Below, one piece after another: positions 34,401 to 48,500 of a DNA stretch of 64,000 bases. This DNA comes from Buteo buteo (lineage: Eukaryota > Chordata > Aves > Accipitriformes > Accipitridae): NCBI RefSeq assembly GCF_964188355.1, contig NC_134181.1:24442661-24506660 (forward strand), written 5' to 3'. How positions within the stretch are numbered: position 1 is the first letter of the stretch; every line of letters starts with the position of its first letter. Under the pieces are notes generated by a model. The model saw only the letters and a list, made by a program, of their open reading frames with translations, made no database searches and had not been told where the DNA came from. The position numbers were made by a program, and so were the translations under genes.

Positions 34401-36486
34401 AGTGGATAATAAATTAAAAAAAAGTAAAAAAAAAAAGTATTGAAGACAAGGCAGCAGGACACAGGGTGGGCAGAAAGCCCTTATGCTGATGAAATTCCAC
34501 TGTTTCTACAAAATCACCTAGCTAATTCTATATTTTGCAGTTTCACCTTAAGGGTTTTCATAACATGACTTAATCCTGGTTTTGTGGGAAGCTAGGCTCT
34601 CCTGGCTTAAAGTTTCCTTGGCAACTGGTAAGACAGAGCTGTCCAGTGCCAAGGACCGTATTACCCATCACTGTAGCATTAAAAAGCTAACTACATTTCC
34701 TTTGAAAAAATTTTTAAATTTGAAATTTAGCAAAAAGTTCTGACATTTTTTTAACCGCTCTCTTCTGGACGTTCCTCTGGACAGGCGGGTACAGGAAGAT
34801 GGGCTGGGGATCAGCAGAAGATGACAGCGGAGTGGTTTCCTGTCCAGTGCCCTGCGGCATGTCATTTGAAGATATTGGCACTGTCCGTGGCTGTCCTCTA
34901 GATGCCCTGATTGTAACCTGCAGAAAACAGATACACCCATACCTCCTAAAACACAAGGGCAGAAGTGATCTATCCAGACTCCTCTCTTTGGAGTAGTCTT
35001 TCAGACACTTAGCAGAGAATAAACAGGTGCTCCTAGGACACAATTCGTCCCACCCAGGGCAGCAGTAGCCTAAAAGAGGACACATAACTTGAGCCCCAGA
35101 AGTGCCTGTTTGTCCCTAATGACTACAGAGGGCACCCAGGCAACTAGTTCAGATACCTTCACTTGTAGGTACCTTAGTTAGGAGAGTTTAACCTCTGGCA
35201 TGCCACTTTCACCTCCTCTCTCTCACTTACTGTTCCTATGAAGTATCTGATTAATAAGCACACACAACACTGACAGAATACAAAGTGCTTTTCTGTCCCA
35301 GTGAGCGTGGTTTAAGTGATGGAGATGAAGCAAGTATCAGTTTTGCAGCACTTAATAAATACACACCAACACAGATGCTATGGGTATTTCCTGAAGAAAC
35401 AGAGGACAGAGGTCTGGTGTTAACTTGGATTTCTTACCTTGGTTCCAGGTTTCAATCCTTCTAATTGTTTGGGCTTTCGGAAAGTTTTGTGGTGCTGCAG
35501 CTTGTGTTCAATTTTATCCTTGGCAAATAGGAACTGGAGTCTACACTTGTTGCAATGATAAACACTCTTCTTCTAAAGCAAATGCAGATGATATATATTT
35601 CATTTGAGAGAAACAAAAGTCACAACACAGCAGGGTTTTTTGTTTAAAAAAAAGAAAAAACAACAACAACAACAAAAACCTTCCCCCCTTCTTTGAAACC
35701 AAAGGCAGACCCATTTTTCTTTAGCATCTGGAAGTCCCCCCCACCAAGCCCCTTATCTTGGGTGTTTTGGTTTTACATTTTTTGTTTGTTTTGGTTTTTT
35801 AATTAAAATCATCAGGCTCTGTAGAGACACTAGACCTGGAAGTGCCATGAACAAGTCTTATTCAGCTTGTTTAAGCCGAAGTAAGGCACATGAGCAGAGC
35901 AGTGCGTGGGGCAACATTCCTTCAAGAAGCTGCCTTGCCTCTGCCTCTTATGGGAGTCAGTGAAGGACTTCAGGTGCAAATCAACTCAGGCACTTGGTAA
36001 GAGTGCTACATTTCTATATTCTGAAAGTACACTTCAGCTACACCCACATAAAATATGTTGTCAATACAGCCAACATATACGGAAACAGAACACTGAGCTA
36101 CAAAAATTACATTCATTTGTGTGCATACAGTATTATTTACTTATTTATTACCTGGAGATAAGAAAATTTAAAACCCAAATGAACACAGAGCCCACTGTTG
36201 GTTAATCATCACATGAAGCAAACACAGTCCAGCAAAACATGCTTTTTTCTGCTAAGTAACAACAATCTGTGCTACTCCCAAAGGAGCAATGCCTCTTCTC
36301 TTCAGCACAATCCCTATGAAAGGTCTGGAATGACAGCATGCAAATTGCATTTGTTATGGAGTGAATACAGCACCTACTAAAATCCCTCTTTCAACCAAGT
36401 TTTCTTTCTTTCTGTTTTTATTCCAAGCAAATGCTCAACTAATCACATCCTTACTATGCACCGAATCTCTGTGGAGAGGGAACCAC

Positions 36487-36521
<35 letters not shown>

Positions 36522-39500
36522 AGAAGGGCAGGGGGGAGAGGAGGAGGGAGAGAGAGAGAGAAACTACAGCCCTGACATAGTACCTGATGCCTCATGAAGT
36601 GCTGTTGGAAAGCATTGCCATTCTTAAAGACTTTGAGACAGTAAGGACAGAGCAGGTGCCGTGTGTCTTCATGGATCATTCGGAAATGGCTATCCACTTC
36701 AGAATAGAGGGATGAACGATACTGACAGACCTATAAGAGTGGACGGAAACAATTAACAGTGAAATAATATTGGAATCCATCTCACATCCACCATTGCAAC
36801 ATGGAGATCTTAACAGCAATGCCCAGATCCCCAGAGATACTTATCAGTGGAGTTTAGGAACCAGGTACTAAAGAACCTGCTAGCTTACTCCAGCTGTAAG
36901 ACACTAAATCAAGCAGTGTATATTCAGAGTAGTTCGGAGAAACAGATTTTAACTACTTGTATGAGAAGAAAGGAGTGACAATTCAAGCTCCAGATCCAAG
37001 AAAAAAAAAAAAGGAGAGACAGTGCAAAGCAGTTGGAATATATTAAAGAGCAGTTTCTTCAGTGTCTATGTAAAATGCAGAATTTGGAACAATCTGTTTT
37101 AACAGATTTTAGAAGTTTCTTCTTGTCTTTTTCTTTTTGGAGGGACAGTGTTAGGACCTCTGAGTGGAGAAGACACATTCAGAATCGATGCAAGCACAAA
37201 TCTCATGGCAACAGAGTGTCAGGAAAAGGTATCACACAAGCAACTTAATCTCATCTGCTCGCGTGAGGACAACTCTTTATGGCACAGCAACTTGCCTGCA
37301 GGCCCTGGGAGGGAAAAAATATTAGGCTCTGAATGCTACTGGGACTAAACAAACATCTATCACACTGATCCAGCTTCAGAGCACTGGGAACCAGTGGCAA
37401 ACGTTCAGCTACTCGTGCTGCTCTAATGGCCATTAGACTTCTCCAAGCCCACACCTCGAAAAAAATGCAAGGGGCTCCACAGCATTGTTCCATGGCCCGA
37501 GTCTGTTTTGAACCACTATGAGCGACACACTTTCTGAGAAGTGCCAGATTTCCTCTTATTCTCTAGTATGCATTTATGAGGTCCAGCCCCTAAACCACTT
37601 TTAATACCTGACAAACATAGGGCATCTCCCCAGGCTTGTGAGTGTCCTTCATGTGCTGTAAGAACATTGGCTCACTCTCGAATGCCCATTCGCAAATCTT
37701 GCACTTTGCTGCAAAAGAAAGGAAAACCAGGTAACAGCCGGGGGACAAAAACACCCACCCCATTACAAGTTTCTTTGGTAACAACTGTCCCTTAAAACAA
37801 AACAAACACCCCCCCCAAAAAACTAGCCCTGAAATCTTTGAATTTGGTAGGCAACAAAATAAATTCTGAGAGGTTTCCAAAAGGCCACAAAAATTCTCTT
37901 AAAACAAAACAATGGGTACAACAAGATGTCCTAATGAGGGAACTTCAAGTGATTTTAAATCAGATTTCAATCTACTGATAAACATTAAATTCTACCATGA
38001 CATGATTATTGAACTCAATCTTTAAAATACTCTTGACAGTAAGTTTGCAGAAATGTAACTTAGATGGATTTTTCTGGTGGCCTCAAAACAAATGCACTAA
38101 GGGACAAGGCAGAACAGACGCTCCTTTCTCAACAGATTTGCAGTTAATACAAGACAGAAACCCTCTTAAACCTAAACAAACAACAGCAGCAAAATCAACT
38201 TACTTGTTGACTCATAGGGACTGTGGACATTCTCTAAGTGACACTGTAGCTGAAACGGAGTGGAGAACTGTCTGTAACAATGCTGACAGATGGTGTGGAC
38301 ATCTACCTCTCCATTCTGCTGATCCAGTTCAACATGGTGCTTCATGTGATTCATAAACCTTATGGAGGTGAAGAGAAAGTGTGTGAACAGAAATTCAAAC
38401 ATTTTGCACCTGTAACCCTGAAAGCATTATGAATGCTACACCAGAAGTATTTTTTAACAGCATTAAGATGTTTCCTTCTTGCTCCTCCCATCAAAAGCAA
38501 AGTCTCCTTCTATCCTGCAACCTCCCGCTCCCTAACTGTGGGGGAAGTTAGGGAACAGTTTTTGTAGTACAGAGGCTGTACTACTTGCTTTTGAGCACTT
38601 CTGACCCCAACTTGGCATTCAACTGATGATGACAAAACATTTCAACTTAAAAGAAAAATCAGTAGTCCAGTTATCACAATAGAACAACATAGTGGCTTGC
38701 TCAGAAGAATACACAATTTCATAAAAATATTTTCTTCCTCTGTTGAAAAATGAAATGTTGAGTAATGATAAGAAGAGCAGCTCTTCAAGAATTATTTCCT
38801 ATTATCTACTAAGACTGGTGACAAATGAGACTTCTCTGCTGAAGAATATAAACACAATTATTCTAGCCATGCAATCTTCTTACAACTTTTGCCCTGACTG
38901 AACTGTGTGATGATGGGCAAATCTCTCTCTCTTGTGCTTCAGTTTGGGTCTTAAGCTACAATATGGGAAAGCTGCAGGGTCTGAGACTGATGCTTACAAC
39001 TCATTTTTACTTCTGCAGATCAAAGGTATTCAGAACATTGTAGACTTTTTGCAGCACATTGCATTCCCTTACCGTATATTGTTCTTTAGCCTCTTGGTGC
39101 AGTGTGGACACCTGAAGGAAGTTGGAACCTTGGGGAAGTTCAGTAGCTGGCTCACTTTGCCACCATCTCTGCCATAGTAGAAATCATCTACTAACATAAT
39201 AAGCTTACTTTGGGATGAGTCAACTACGTTTTCACTTGGCTCTGGAGCTTTAGCAGGTGGGGACAGTGCAGGGATAGGAGTAGAAGAGGGTGGTGAAGCA
39301 ACAGCTGTAGTTTTTTCTGGAGATGGAGGCTTTGCAGATTGAATATTTGGTTCAGATTCTGGAGATTTTCTTTTCCTGAGGAATTTAACCATTTCAGGGC
39401 AGCAGTACTAAAAGGAAAAAAACCCACAAAAACCCCCCACACATTAAATCAGATCTAGGAAGAACTATATACTATTAAACAGACACAAATTAACCAATAC

Positions 39501-42500
39501 TAAAAGACAGAGGAACTCTAGGAAGCTCTTGAGGAAAGAGTAATGCAGAGTCAATATCAGTAAACAATCAAAACAGAAAATCGGATATGTTAAGACTAGA
39601 AAATAAATGCATCTCCTGGTACCAACAGGACATAAAACTGAGGTCCTGCCTACTTCCAGTGAGGGATGCTGTGGAAGGTCTTCCAAAGGCCTCTCCTTTG
39701 CTTCTCACTTTCTCCTAGTCATATTCTTCCTTTTCATAGAAGTCCCTGATCTAGGGAGCAGAACTGTTCTTTGCACTCAACAAGCATGCACAATTATCCA
39801 TTAACTGCTCCTCTTAGAATGGTTACTTACACACATATGTCCTCTTAAAGCTTCAGTGACTCGAAACTGAGCATCACATCTTGGGCAGACCTTCCTGCCA
39901 CCATCTTGCAAATCAAATGTGGGAATAGGAGATGAACTGACTGTAACAGGAAGAACACAAAACAAACCAAGAAAAATAGAATCCTTACACTTCATCTTAA
40001 ATCTAGGCAATCTTTTTGGCATACTGAAATATTTTAGTTTTGAGAGCTGTACTTTTACCTACTAACTAGACTGGAAGAGGCATGAAAAGGGTAAAAGTAT
40101 GCAAACTTCTGACAATCTGTATGACAAAACATACCCCCCAGTAGCTAGAATAAGGAGTGTCTCAAAATTAGACTTAAATAAAAAAATAAGAAGGAAAAAA
40201 GATCAGCTCAACTCATCTCCCCTTTTTCTTTAACCATTTGTTTGCTTTGGTTTTCCATCAGACTACAATGCCTTGTCTTCACTTCCAACTGTAGTAAGAA
40301 ACTCAGAATACAGATGACATGTAATGTACCATACATCAACTTTTGGACACCCAAACACCTTAGGAAGGTGGGTTTTTTGGAAGAAGAGAAGCAAAGATTT
40401 TATCCTTTTGCCTCCTTGTATAAAGTATTTCAGGTGTGTATATTCTCAAGATAGCAGCACGCACACCAATAATTTTGAATGCAAAATAATGTATGCAAGC
40501 AAATATCCACAAACAAAATATATCACTGGATAAAAATGTACAGATAAAGATGAAGAAATTAATAGCAAAGCTTGTCAAGTGTTTATCCCTATTATGAAAT
40601 CCCAGTAGTTACAGGTTAGCATTTTTTTTACTCTAGAAAAACTTCTGAATTCTCAGCACAATGAACCGAGTTAAGATAGCTGCTACAGACCATACCTTTT
40701 AATGATGATGATGATGACGACGACTCTGAAACACTAGATCTCTGGGAACCATGCACAGGGCTGCTGTTGGAAACCACCAGTGGGCCAGGGCTCTGTCCTA
40801 ACGAAGGAATGGTGTTCAGGGTATTCACTAGCTTAGCAACCTCATTGCCAGGGCTCTGTCCTAACGAAGGAATGGTGTTCAGGGTATTCACTAGCTTAGC
40901 AACCTCATTGCTGTTCTCACCAGTCACTCCAGGTCTCTTTACAGTCACAAAGCTTGCAATACTCACTGCCAAGGGAATGGATAATACAAGAACACTAATA
41001 AGGAATCAGTAAGATCTGATCCACTGTGTGAATCCCGCCCCCATCTAGTATGCCTTGCCTCTCGCTCTTCTACCTTGAGTCTTCAAAGATGACTAAGCCA
41101 TCAATTATCCTGTCCAGTAATGCAAAGGCTGGCAAGACTGGGAAAGTAAATTTCCCTAACCTTCCAGATCACACTTTGAGATATGAGCCAAGTCCCACGA
41201 TGAAGTGAACAGGATGCTGATGGTCACAAAAATTATTTGTATTTCTTTTCTAAATGCAATTGTATATGATTATGGCCACATAAAGCTAAAAATAACCTGA
41301 CTACTTGCTGTGTAAAGAAGTATTTTTTTCCTTTTTAAATTGTTCATCACTATTCTTGAGCAATCATTTCACTCATGAATTTAGCCAACATTAAAAAAAA
41401 TAAAAAGGCAACATTGTTAGCTTCTGCTTGTGTTCATCATCTATTTAACTTTACCTTTCAAAAAATACAAGTGTTAACCAATAGCATTTTTCACTTTTGG
41501 GGACTTCTAACTGATGGTCTCAGAACATTCTACAAACCAAAATTTAACTAGTTCTCAAACCAAACTGGACATGATGGCAGGATTATCCTCATTTTCCAGG
41601 TTGGTAAGAGAGATGAAGCATGAGTCAGTGACAGAGGCAAAAATAGAACCCAGGAGTTCTGACTCAACTTCTGTCTTTTAGCTGCTATGCCGTATGTTTG
41701 AAGATCAAATTATAGACAGTGTTATACACTTGAGTCCCCTTGCTTTTCCATGGCAAGTCTTACCTAATTTGGGGTTAGTAGCTTGACTGGACTGCCCTGG
41801 CTGCTGCACAGTTAACTGTCCAAGTGCTGTTGGCTGCGTTGCAGTAGGAGTTGTGGAGGTGCTGGGAGTGGACTTACTTTGCTGTTGTGCCTGGGACTGT
41901 GGTACAGTGCTCCTGATGGTAAGCGTGGCCGGAATGACCGTAGTGAAAGTGTTGGTGGTGGGTCGGACTGGCATGGTTGTACCTGGTCTCACCTGCGCCA
42001 TTTGAGAGAACACCTGAGGAACGCCAACTGCCGGTTTAACAAACTGGGTACCTGGGGCTTCAAAAACAAATAACAAACAAGGCAGATCAAGTAACTGAAT
42101 TCCATTCCTTGCATAGTAATAACTGAGTACAACCTGTTTTCCAACACTGCTGAGCTCCCAAAATTCCCAGCAATTTCAGTGGAAGTTTTAAGAGTTCAGC
42201 ACCTTAATTTCACTTCCCAGGCAGACTAAAACTAAACATGGATGCAGACAGAGTGAAAATTGTATTTACAACTTTTTTTGGGTAGAATTTTCCAAAAGGC
42301 CCAAGTAGCTTATGAGCATAAATCCTGCTGAGTTTCGTGGGGTTCACAATCCTAGCCACTAGGCCCAACAGAAACTCATGGAAGGCTTCTTATGGAAGGA
42401 CAAGCGTGATCCTACAGTTGCAAATTAGTTTGTGATATGAGGCTTTAGAGATTCATTCTGGGGAGAGTGAAAGGTGACTCATCACTAGCATCGTTGCTTT

Positions 42501-45500
42501 GTTATAAGGCAGATGTCCGGTGACACACGAGTTCTTAGTCTTTCTGATGGTGCATAACAGGATCTCGTAGCAGAAATTAGTGTTAGAAAAATAATCCTCA
42601 GGGTGAGGCTTGGTTTACAGGCAGTTTCCCAGCACTAACATGGCATGGGGAGATTTTGAAAAGAAAGAAGACGGGTAGTCACAGGCTGGTACTTTGGAAT
42701 TATGTTAACTGAGGAGGCTTTTTGAAGAAGCTAGATTATATGGAGCTCTAAGAGGTAGACATTCCTTCCAGCTGAAGTCCCCTATTCTGCAAAGTGGTTT
42801 GTTACTATGATCAAAGGGCCTACTCTGCTACAAAATGACTAGCGGAATTACAGCCACAAATACGGACAAATCTCACCTACTACAGGACTGAACGCCCAGG
42901 TGAAATACAGATTTCAAATACAATTTTTTTTTTTTTTTAAATTCTTGGTACTCTAAAAAGGAACACAACAGTGGCTTTAGCTTGTTTCAGTCCTCACCTG
43001 GGACGAGGGTGATGGGTCTAACTGTTTGACCTTGCTGTACATTAAGAACAATTCCAACTTGGTTCATCGTGTTTTGTACAGGCCGCACATTCCTCACAGG
43101 AAATCCCTGCAGCCAAATAATACCATTAACATACCGAGCATCTTTGAAACACTTTCAATATGAGCTTTCTACCCTAAAAATCAAATAAACAAATTAACCC
43201 CCCCACCCCACAGTACTATCATCTATAGATCAATTCAACTATGAGGCCATACTGTTCTTGGCCAGCACCTTACCCAACAGTAGGGCCCCCTTCTTTATAC
43301 TCCACAACATTCTGATATACAGCCTCCACTCGCAATCTCTCCTTCCCTAAACAGCTACAGAAATCTCCCAGGTCTTGGCAAATGCTCCAAGAAGCCAGTG
43401 GAGGTTTAAAAAAAATTACCTACACATTCCCCATGAAAATAAAACAAAGTAGTTAAGTATTCTGCAAGGTCAAATTCATGCAGAGTGGACAGACCCATCT
43501 ACAGCAGGGAGTCAGGCCCTACTAGTAAGGCTACAAGTGAGAGCCAGCATGAAGTCCCATCAGACCTGTGCTGGCTCCACAGGACCTGCTGAGGTGTGGA
43601 ACATGGCCAATTTTGTCAAGCGAGATTCAACTGCAGAATGACTAGGAACACAAGCTATTTCCAAACAAAGCTATTTCTAAATCTACATAAATTAAAAAAA
43701 AAACCCAACAACAAATCAAAAACCCAACAGATTTCAGCTCAAGTGTAAGATCCACTAAAGTGCACAAGAAAAACTGAACAGGCATCTGATTATTTCTTAA
43801 CAGAGAACAGTCTTCCACGTATGAGTGCACCAGATCTTCTGTCTCATCCATCCTGGCTGGAAGGGCACTCACCTGGGTTGTTATGAAGATGGGCTGGCTG
43901 GTCACTGGAGAATTTGTGACATGGTTGGCATTCTGCATGATCTGTACAGGTCGTAATACTGGCTGAGTTACCATTGTGCCCAGACCTGAGGTTGGGTTCT
44001 GGGTAAGGATTAGCGGCTGTCCGCTTTGCTGAACAAGAGGATTGCCAGCTGGAAGAAAAACAGAAACATAGCAGAAGTCACATTTGCCAGGTAAAAAAGG
44101 CTACTCCTTCTCACACACACTCAGTTGTCAATTTTAGTCCTCAGAATTTGAATGAGTTTTCCAGAGCATGCTTTAAAAGTAAACTTGTGAAAATATCCAA
44201 CCCTTCTATATGTTGTTTTAATATTCATATTTAGGCTAGGATTATCCAAGCTGCCTAGGAACTAGGTGTTCAAATTCCTTAGCCTTGAGCAACCTCAGAG
44301 ACTGATTATTCTGGCTCCTATGTGCCCTTTGAACACAGCCACAGCAGCTAAAGAAAATATTTTTTCTAGTCTCATTAAGTAAAAATTCACTTGCTGGCAG
44401 ATACTGGGAAAACTTATGCTGAACCACTATAACCCCTGGCATAGGATGTGTACCAGAAGTAGAGCAACACTGAAAGTTTCTGAACAGCAGCGACAAACCC
44501 AGACCATCATGGACATTGGAGTCTGCCGAGGGCTTCAATTAACCAGGACCAGGAGGTCACAAGAATTCTGAAGTAACTTAAAGTTATCTTCAGCATCCTT
44601 GGACAGAAAGAGGACTATGGGACTGAATTTTCAGAATGTGGCAGACAAACTTGAATAAAAGAAGGGAAGAAAAAAAAAAGATATTGAAAACATCTGGATC
44701 ACACTGAAGTCATCATGTGCAGTCAGTATCATAAGAATATCTTACAATGGTTCAAAGTGCTTACTCTCTTGATTCAAAAGTGAAACATCCTGCTTGAAAA
44801 AAAAGTTAAGATGGGGAAGAGACAATAGTTTTATCCACTAAACTCAACATCCTTAGTATCACACAATACGTGAAGTATTTCACACAAGTCATCTGGTACA
44901 AGAGCATGTTCATATAATTGCAAACAACTAGGTTACTGCAGCTTAGCAAGAAACCACATCAGCTGAGACCCACTGTGTGTGCAGGTGCTTCTAGCTGGCT
45001 TTATTTGGAAGTAAAACCATTCAGCTTAAAGCATCTTTACAGGGTTTTATACTAATGGATTTTATTTAGTATTTGCTTGTTTGACAATAACTTGCACTTT
45101 ACACTAAGCAGCAGTGATTTGATTCCTTGCAATTGTGCTGATGTACTTGCCAGGGAGTTCTAACGCTGGTGTTACCCACCATCAAGCCCAGAGGGATTTC
45201 CCTGATGGATTTTCACTGTGTATGTCTACTACAGACTTGCTCCTTATAGATACAGCTGCCTAGCAACTCTGCCATGAGGTTCTGTCCTCAGAAGGTGCAC
45301 ATCACCTTGTGAAGTTTTGACTGCTGACATCCCATGGCCATGGCCAGAGTTACCAAATGCTTTCCGTTACCTACGGATGAAAAAGGTATCCTACTGCTTT
45401 GTGAACTGCTAACTGTATGGATTGAGGTCTGCCTCAATGATTCTCTTTTTTTTTTGTGGCAGGCTGCAACAAGTAGAATTGTTCAGTCATTAAAGAAAAG

Positions 45501-48500
45501 CAAATTTTGCTTCTTCTTGTGCCTTTTTTTCTTGTAACATTTTCTTCTGCACCGCTGCCCAAGGGCCGTCCGTCCATGATCTCCAACTACCTCCAGGAAA
45601 ATCCACATTAATCAGCTTCTGGTCATCTCAGTTTGCACCAGCCCAGCAGACACTTACTAGCAGTTGGCTGTGTCCTTCAGTCAAGATCCGATTTGTTCTC
45701 TGTGTGCTCCCAGTTCCACAAGCTCTTACTTGCCAACCAGAGCAGACTTGCAATATTTGCACAGAATGACGAAATTCAAACCCAGGAATATTGCCCAATT
45801 GCTTCTGGCAACTTGGGGGCTAATGTCACACCAAAACAAAGATCAGAAGAGTCTCCCATCTACTGCCAATGTTTGCTGGCACCTGAGACAGGGAAGGAAT
45901 TACAAGGAACAGAAGAAAGGATGAGGGAGGAGGTTGTGAAGAAATGTGCTAGCAAAAGATGGGATGGAATGGTCTACAACCACCAAGCTACTAGTTTAGA
46001 GCAAACCTTTGCTACTGACAAACATTAACGATGCTCAGCAGGACACTTTTCCTGTCATTCCCCTTCAGTGGCCAGTCTGCCGGAGGATGGACACAATTCT
46101 CTGCTCCCACACACCACGCATTAGCTCAAGCGCATGCTGTGGATCAAGCTACAAAGTAACCATAAAGGTCAGCTACTGTAGTTTGCATACACCCTCTGAC
46201 AAAACCAACTTTAACTCACAGCCAGACATTGTCTTTTCCACAGAAATCTGCCTCACTTTGCACACAAGGTGGCTGATGGTCAGGGAACTAACCAAAGCTA
46301 TGCGGGAAACAGGGCGGTGTCTGCACATGCCCGACTCTTGCACTGTAAATGATGGAAATATGATGGAGCAAGGGACCATCAAAGAGAGAGGTGTTTTGGT
46401 GCCTGAGGTTATTAACCAACACCTGGAAAAAACTGAATCTCATCGCATTAAGCAGTTTAGCAAAAAATTTACTTTTTCCTCTAGCAATCACTACATCTTC
46501 ATCTCCCAAATGCCTATTACAGGTGACATGGTGGGGTGGGTCGACCTTGGCTGGAAGCTAGGTGCCCACCAAGCCACTCTATCACTCCCCTCCTCAGCAG
46601 GACAGGGCAGGGAGAAAATAGGATGGAAACCCCCCCTCCATGGGTCAAGATAAAGACAGTTTAATAAACCAAAAGCAAAGGCCGCACATGGAAGTAAAGG
46701 AAAACAAGAGATTTATTCACTGCTTCCCATCAGCAGGCAATGTCCAACTACTTCCCAGGAAGTAGAGCTTCAGTAAGCATAGCAGTTGCTCTAGAAGACA
46801 AACATTGTAATAACAAATGCCACCACCCCCTTAGCTTTTATTGCTGAGCAGACATCATAAGATACGGAATATCCCTTTGGTTAGTTTGGGTCAGCTGTCC
46901 TGGCTGTGTCCCCTCCCAAGATCTTGCCCAGTTCCAGCCTACTGGCAAGGGGGGAATGTTGGAGTGACAGCCTCGATGCTCTGTGAGCAGCAGCAGCCAA
47001 AACACTGGTGTGTTATCAACACCTCTCTAGCTACCAATACAGAACACAGCACTATGAGGGCTGCTATGGGGAAAATTAACTCCATCTCAGCCAGATCCAA
47101 TACATGTGGCCAGGTCTCAAGACAGCAAGGAGCTTACAACTGCAAGTGATCTGCGCATATAAAATGCATTACTTTTTCCAAATATCTTGGGGAGGGGAAA
47201 ACATTTTAAAAAAGAAATTAATCAGGCCACAAGTATTTCAAACTCAACACCAGAAAATGAGCAGGATAGTTATTTGGGCTTCAATTCCTTCTTCCCCTGT
47301 ACCATTCTTCCTCACAGAGTTCAGGTCATTCATGTATTTGTATTTATGCACTACTCAATCACACTATTACTACAATCCATGTCTTGAGGACAAAGAGCTT
47401 CCAAACCAGCAGAGAGAGGAAGCTCCGCAGAAACCTTCCCACTGTAGGTTTGCAGCACAATATGACATGAGACTGACAGAACATCCAGATTGTTTCAGGG
47501 CTACAAAATGGTCCAATGTTGCTGGAACTGCTGATGTTAAGATGAAAGGGTTGCTGTACCCGAACAGCAAATGTTTCCTATGTAACTGTGTAAATCCAGG
47601 AAAAGACCTGCTGCATGCCAAAATGTTCTGACCCACAGCCAAAACAGCTTCTTTTAACGGAAGATGCTTTACACTGACAGTCTGGATGCTGCCTGGCTGG
47701 CAATCCTCAGGGTGTATGATTCAAATGTTTTCATGAAGATTATACTAGGTAGAAGCAGTAGGGCAATGGAAGACTAAATCGGAAGGTTCAGGTCCAAGCC
47801 ACGCAACTGCCTGGCCCACACTGCATCTTGCCTCACTTTTTCAAGCACCTTAGACAGCAAGGGGACTGATGGAAAAGAGACACCAGTTCCCACTTCCACA
47901 GCATGGAGGGGGGACAAGGAAGCATCAATCAGCAAACGTAACCTCAAACCGAGGCAGAGGATGGAGGTGCCAAGATGTCATGAAGGCTGGGAGCCTATCT
48001 TGGACCAATTTCTTCTTTAGGATCAAAAACAATGAGCACAAACCCACTATTGTCTGAACTCTGTGCATGCTGCCTCCAGTCCCAAGTGAAAAAGGGGACA
48101 TGCTTCTAGCCTTTTTTGTTTTATAAAGCAAGGTCTCTGAAGAGGGATGAGAAAAAGGTGGAGTGAATGAAAACTAGAGACAAATAGACTGGATTTGCAA
48201 TCTTTAAAAAAAAAAAATTGAGAGAGGTAATCCCTTCACAATACAAAAAAATAAGATTAAAGAAGAGACAGAGAAGAAAAAAGAAAAAAAAGACTCTCTG
48301 GGTAGTTCTATCAGGTTCTGAACATCTACATCCCACCTAGTATCTGATGGAGACCCAAATCCAGAGCATCAGATGATAATTTTCTCTTCCTCAGTGTCTT
48401 GATGATCTTACTTGGCTGACAAGGAGCCCACAGTCATCCCCAGATCTTTCAAGGAGTGGGGACCTTGCCAAATGCTGAAGGTCTGTGACTGCAAGTGATA

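Noticed and set aside
42265..42400. Possible ancient repeat (CCAAAAGGCCCAAGTAGC...)
   Set aside because: It reminded me of an amniote interspersed repeat, but the match was too vague to name.
45633..46653. Two plus-strand frames of 131 and 214 codons in the large POGZ intron
   Set aside because: The longer one runs into the LTR at 46524, and neither resembles a known protein or has splice support.
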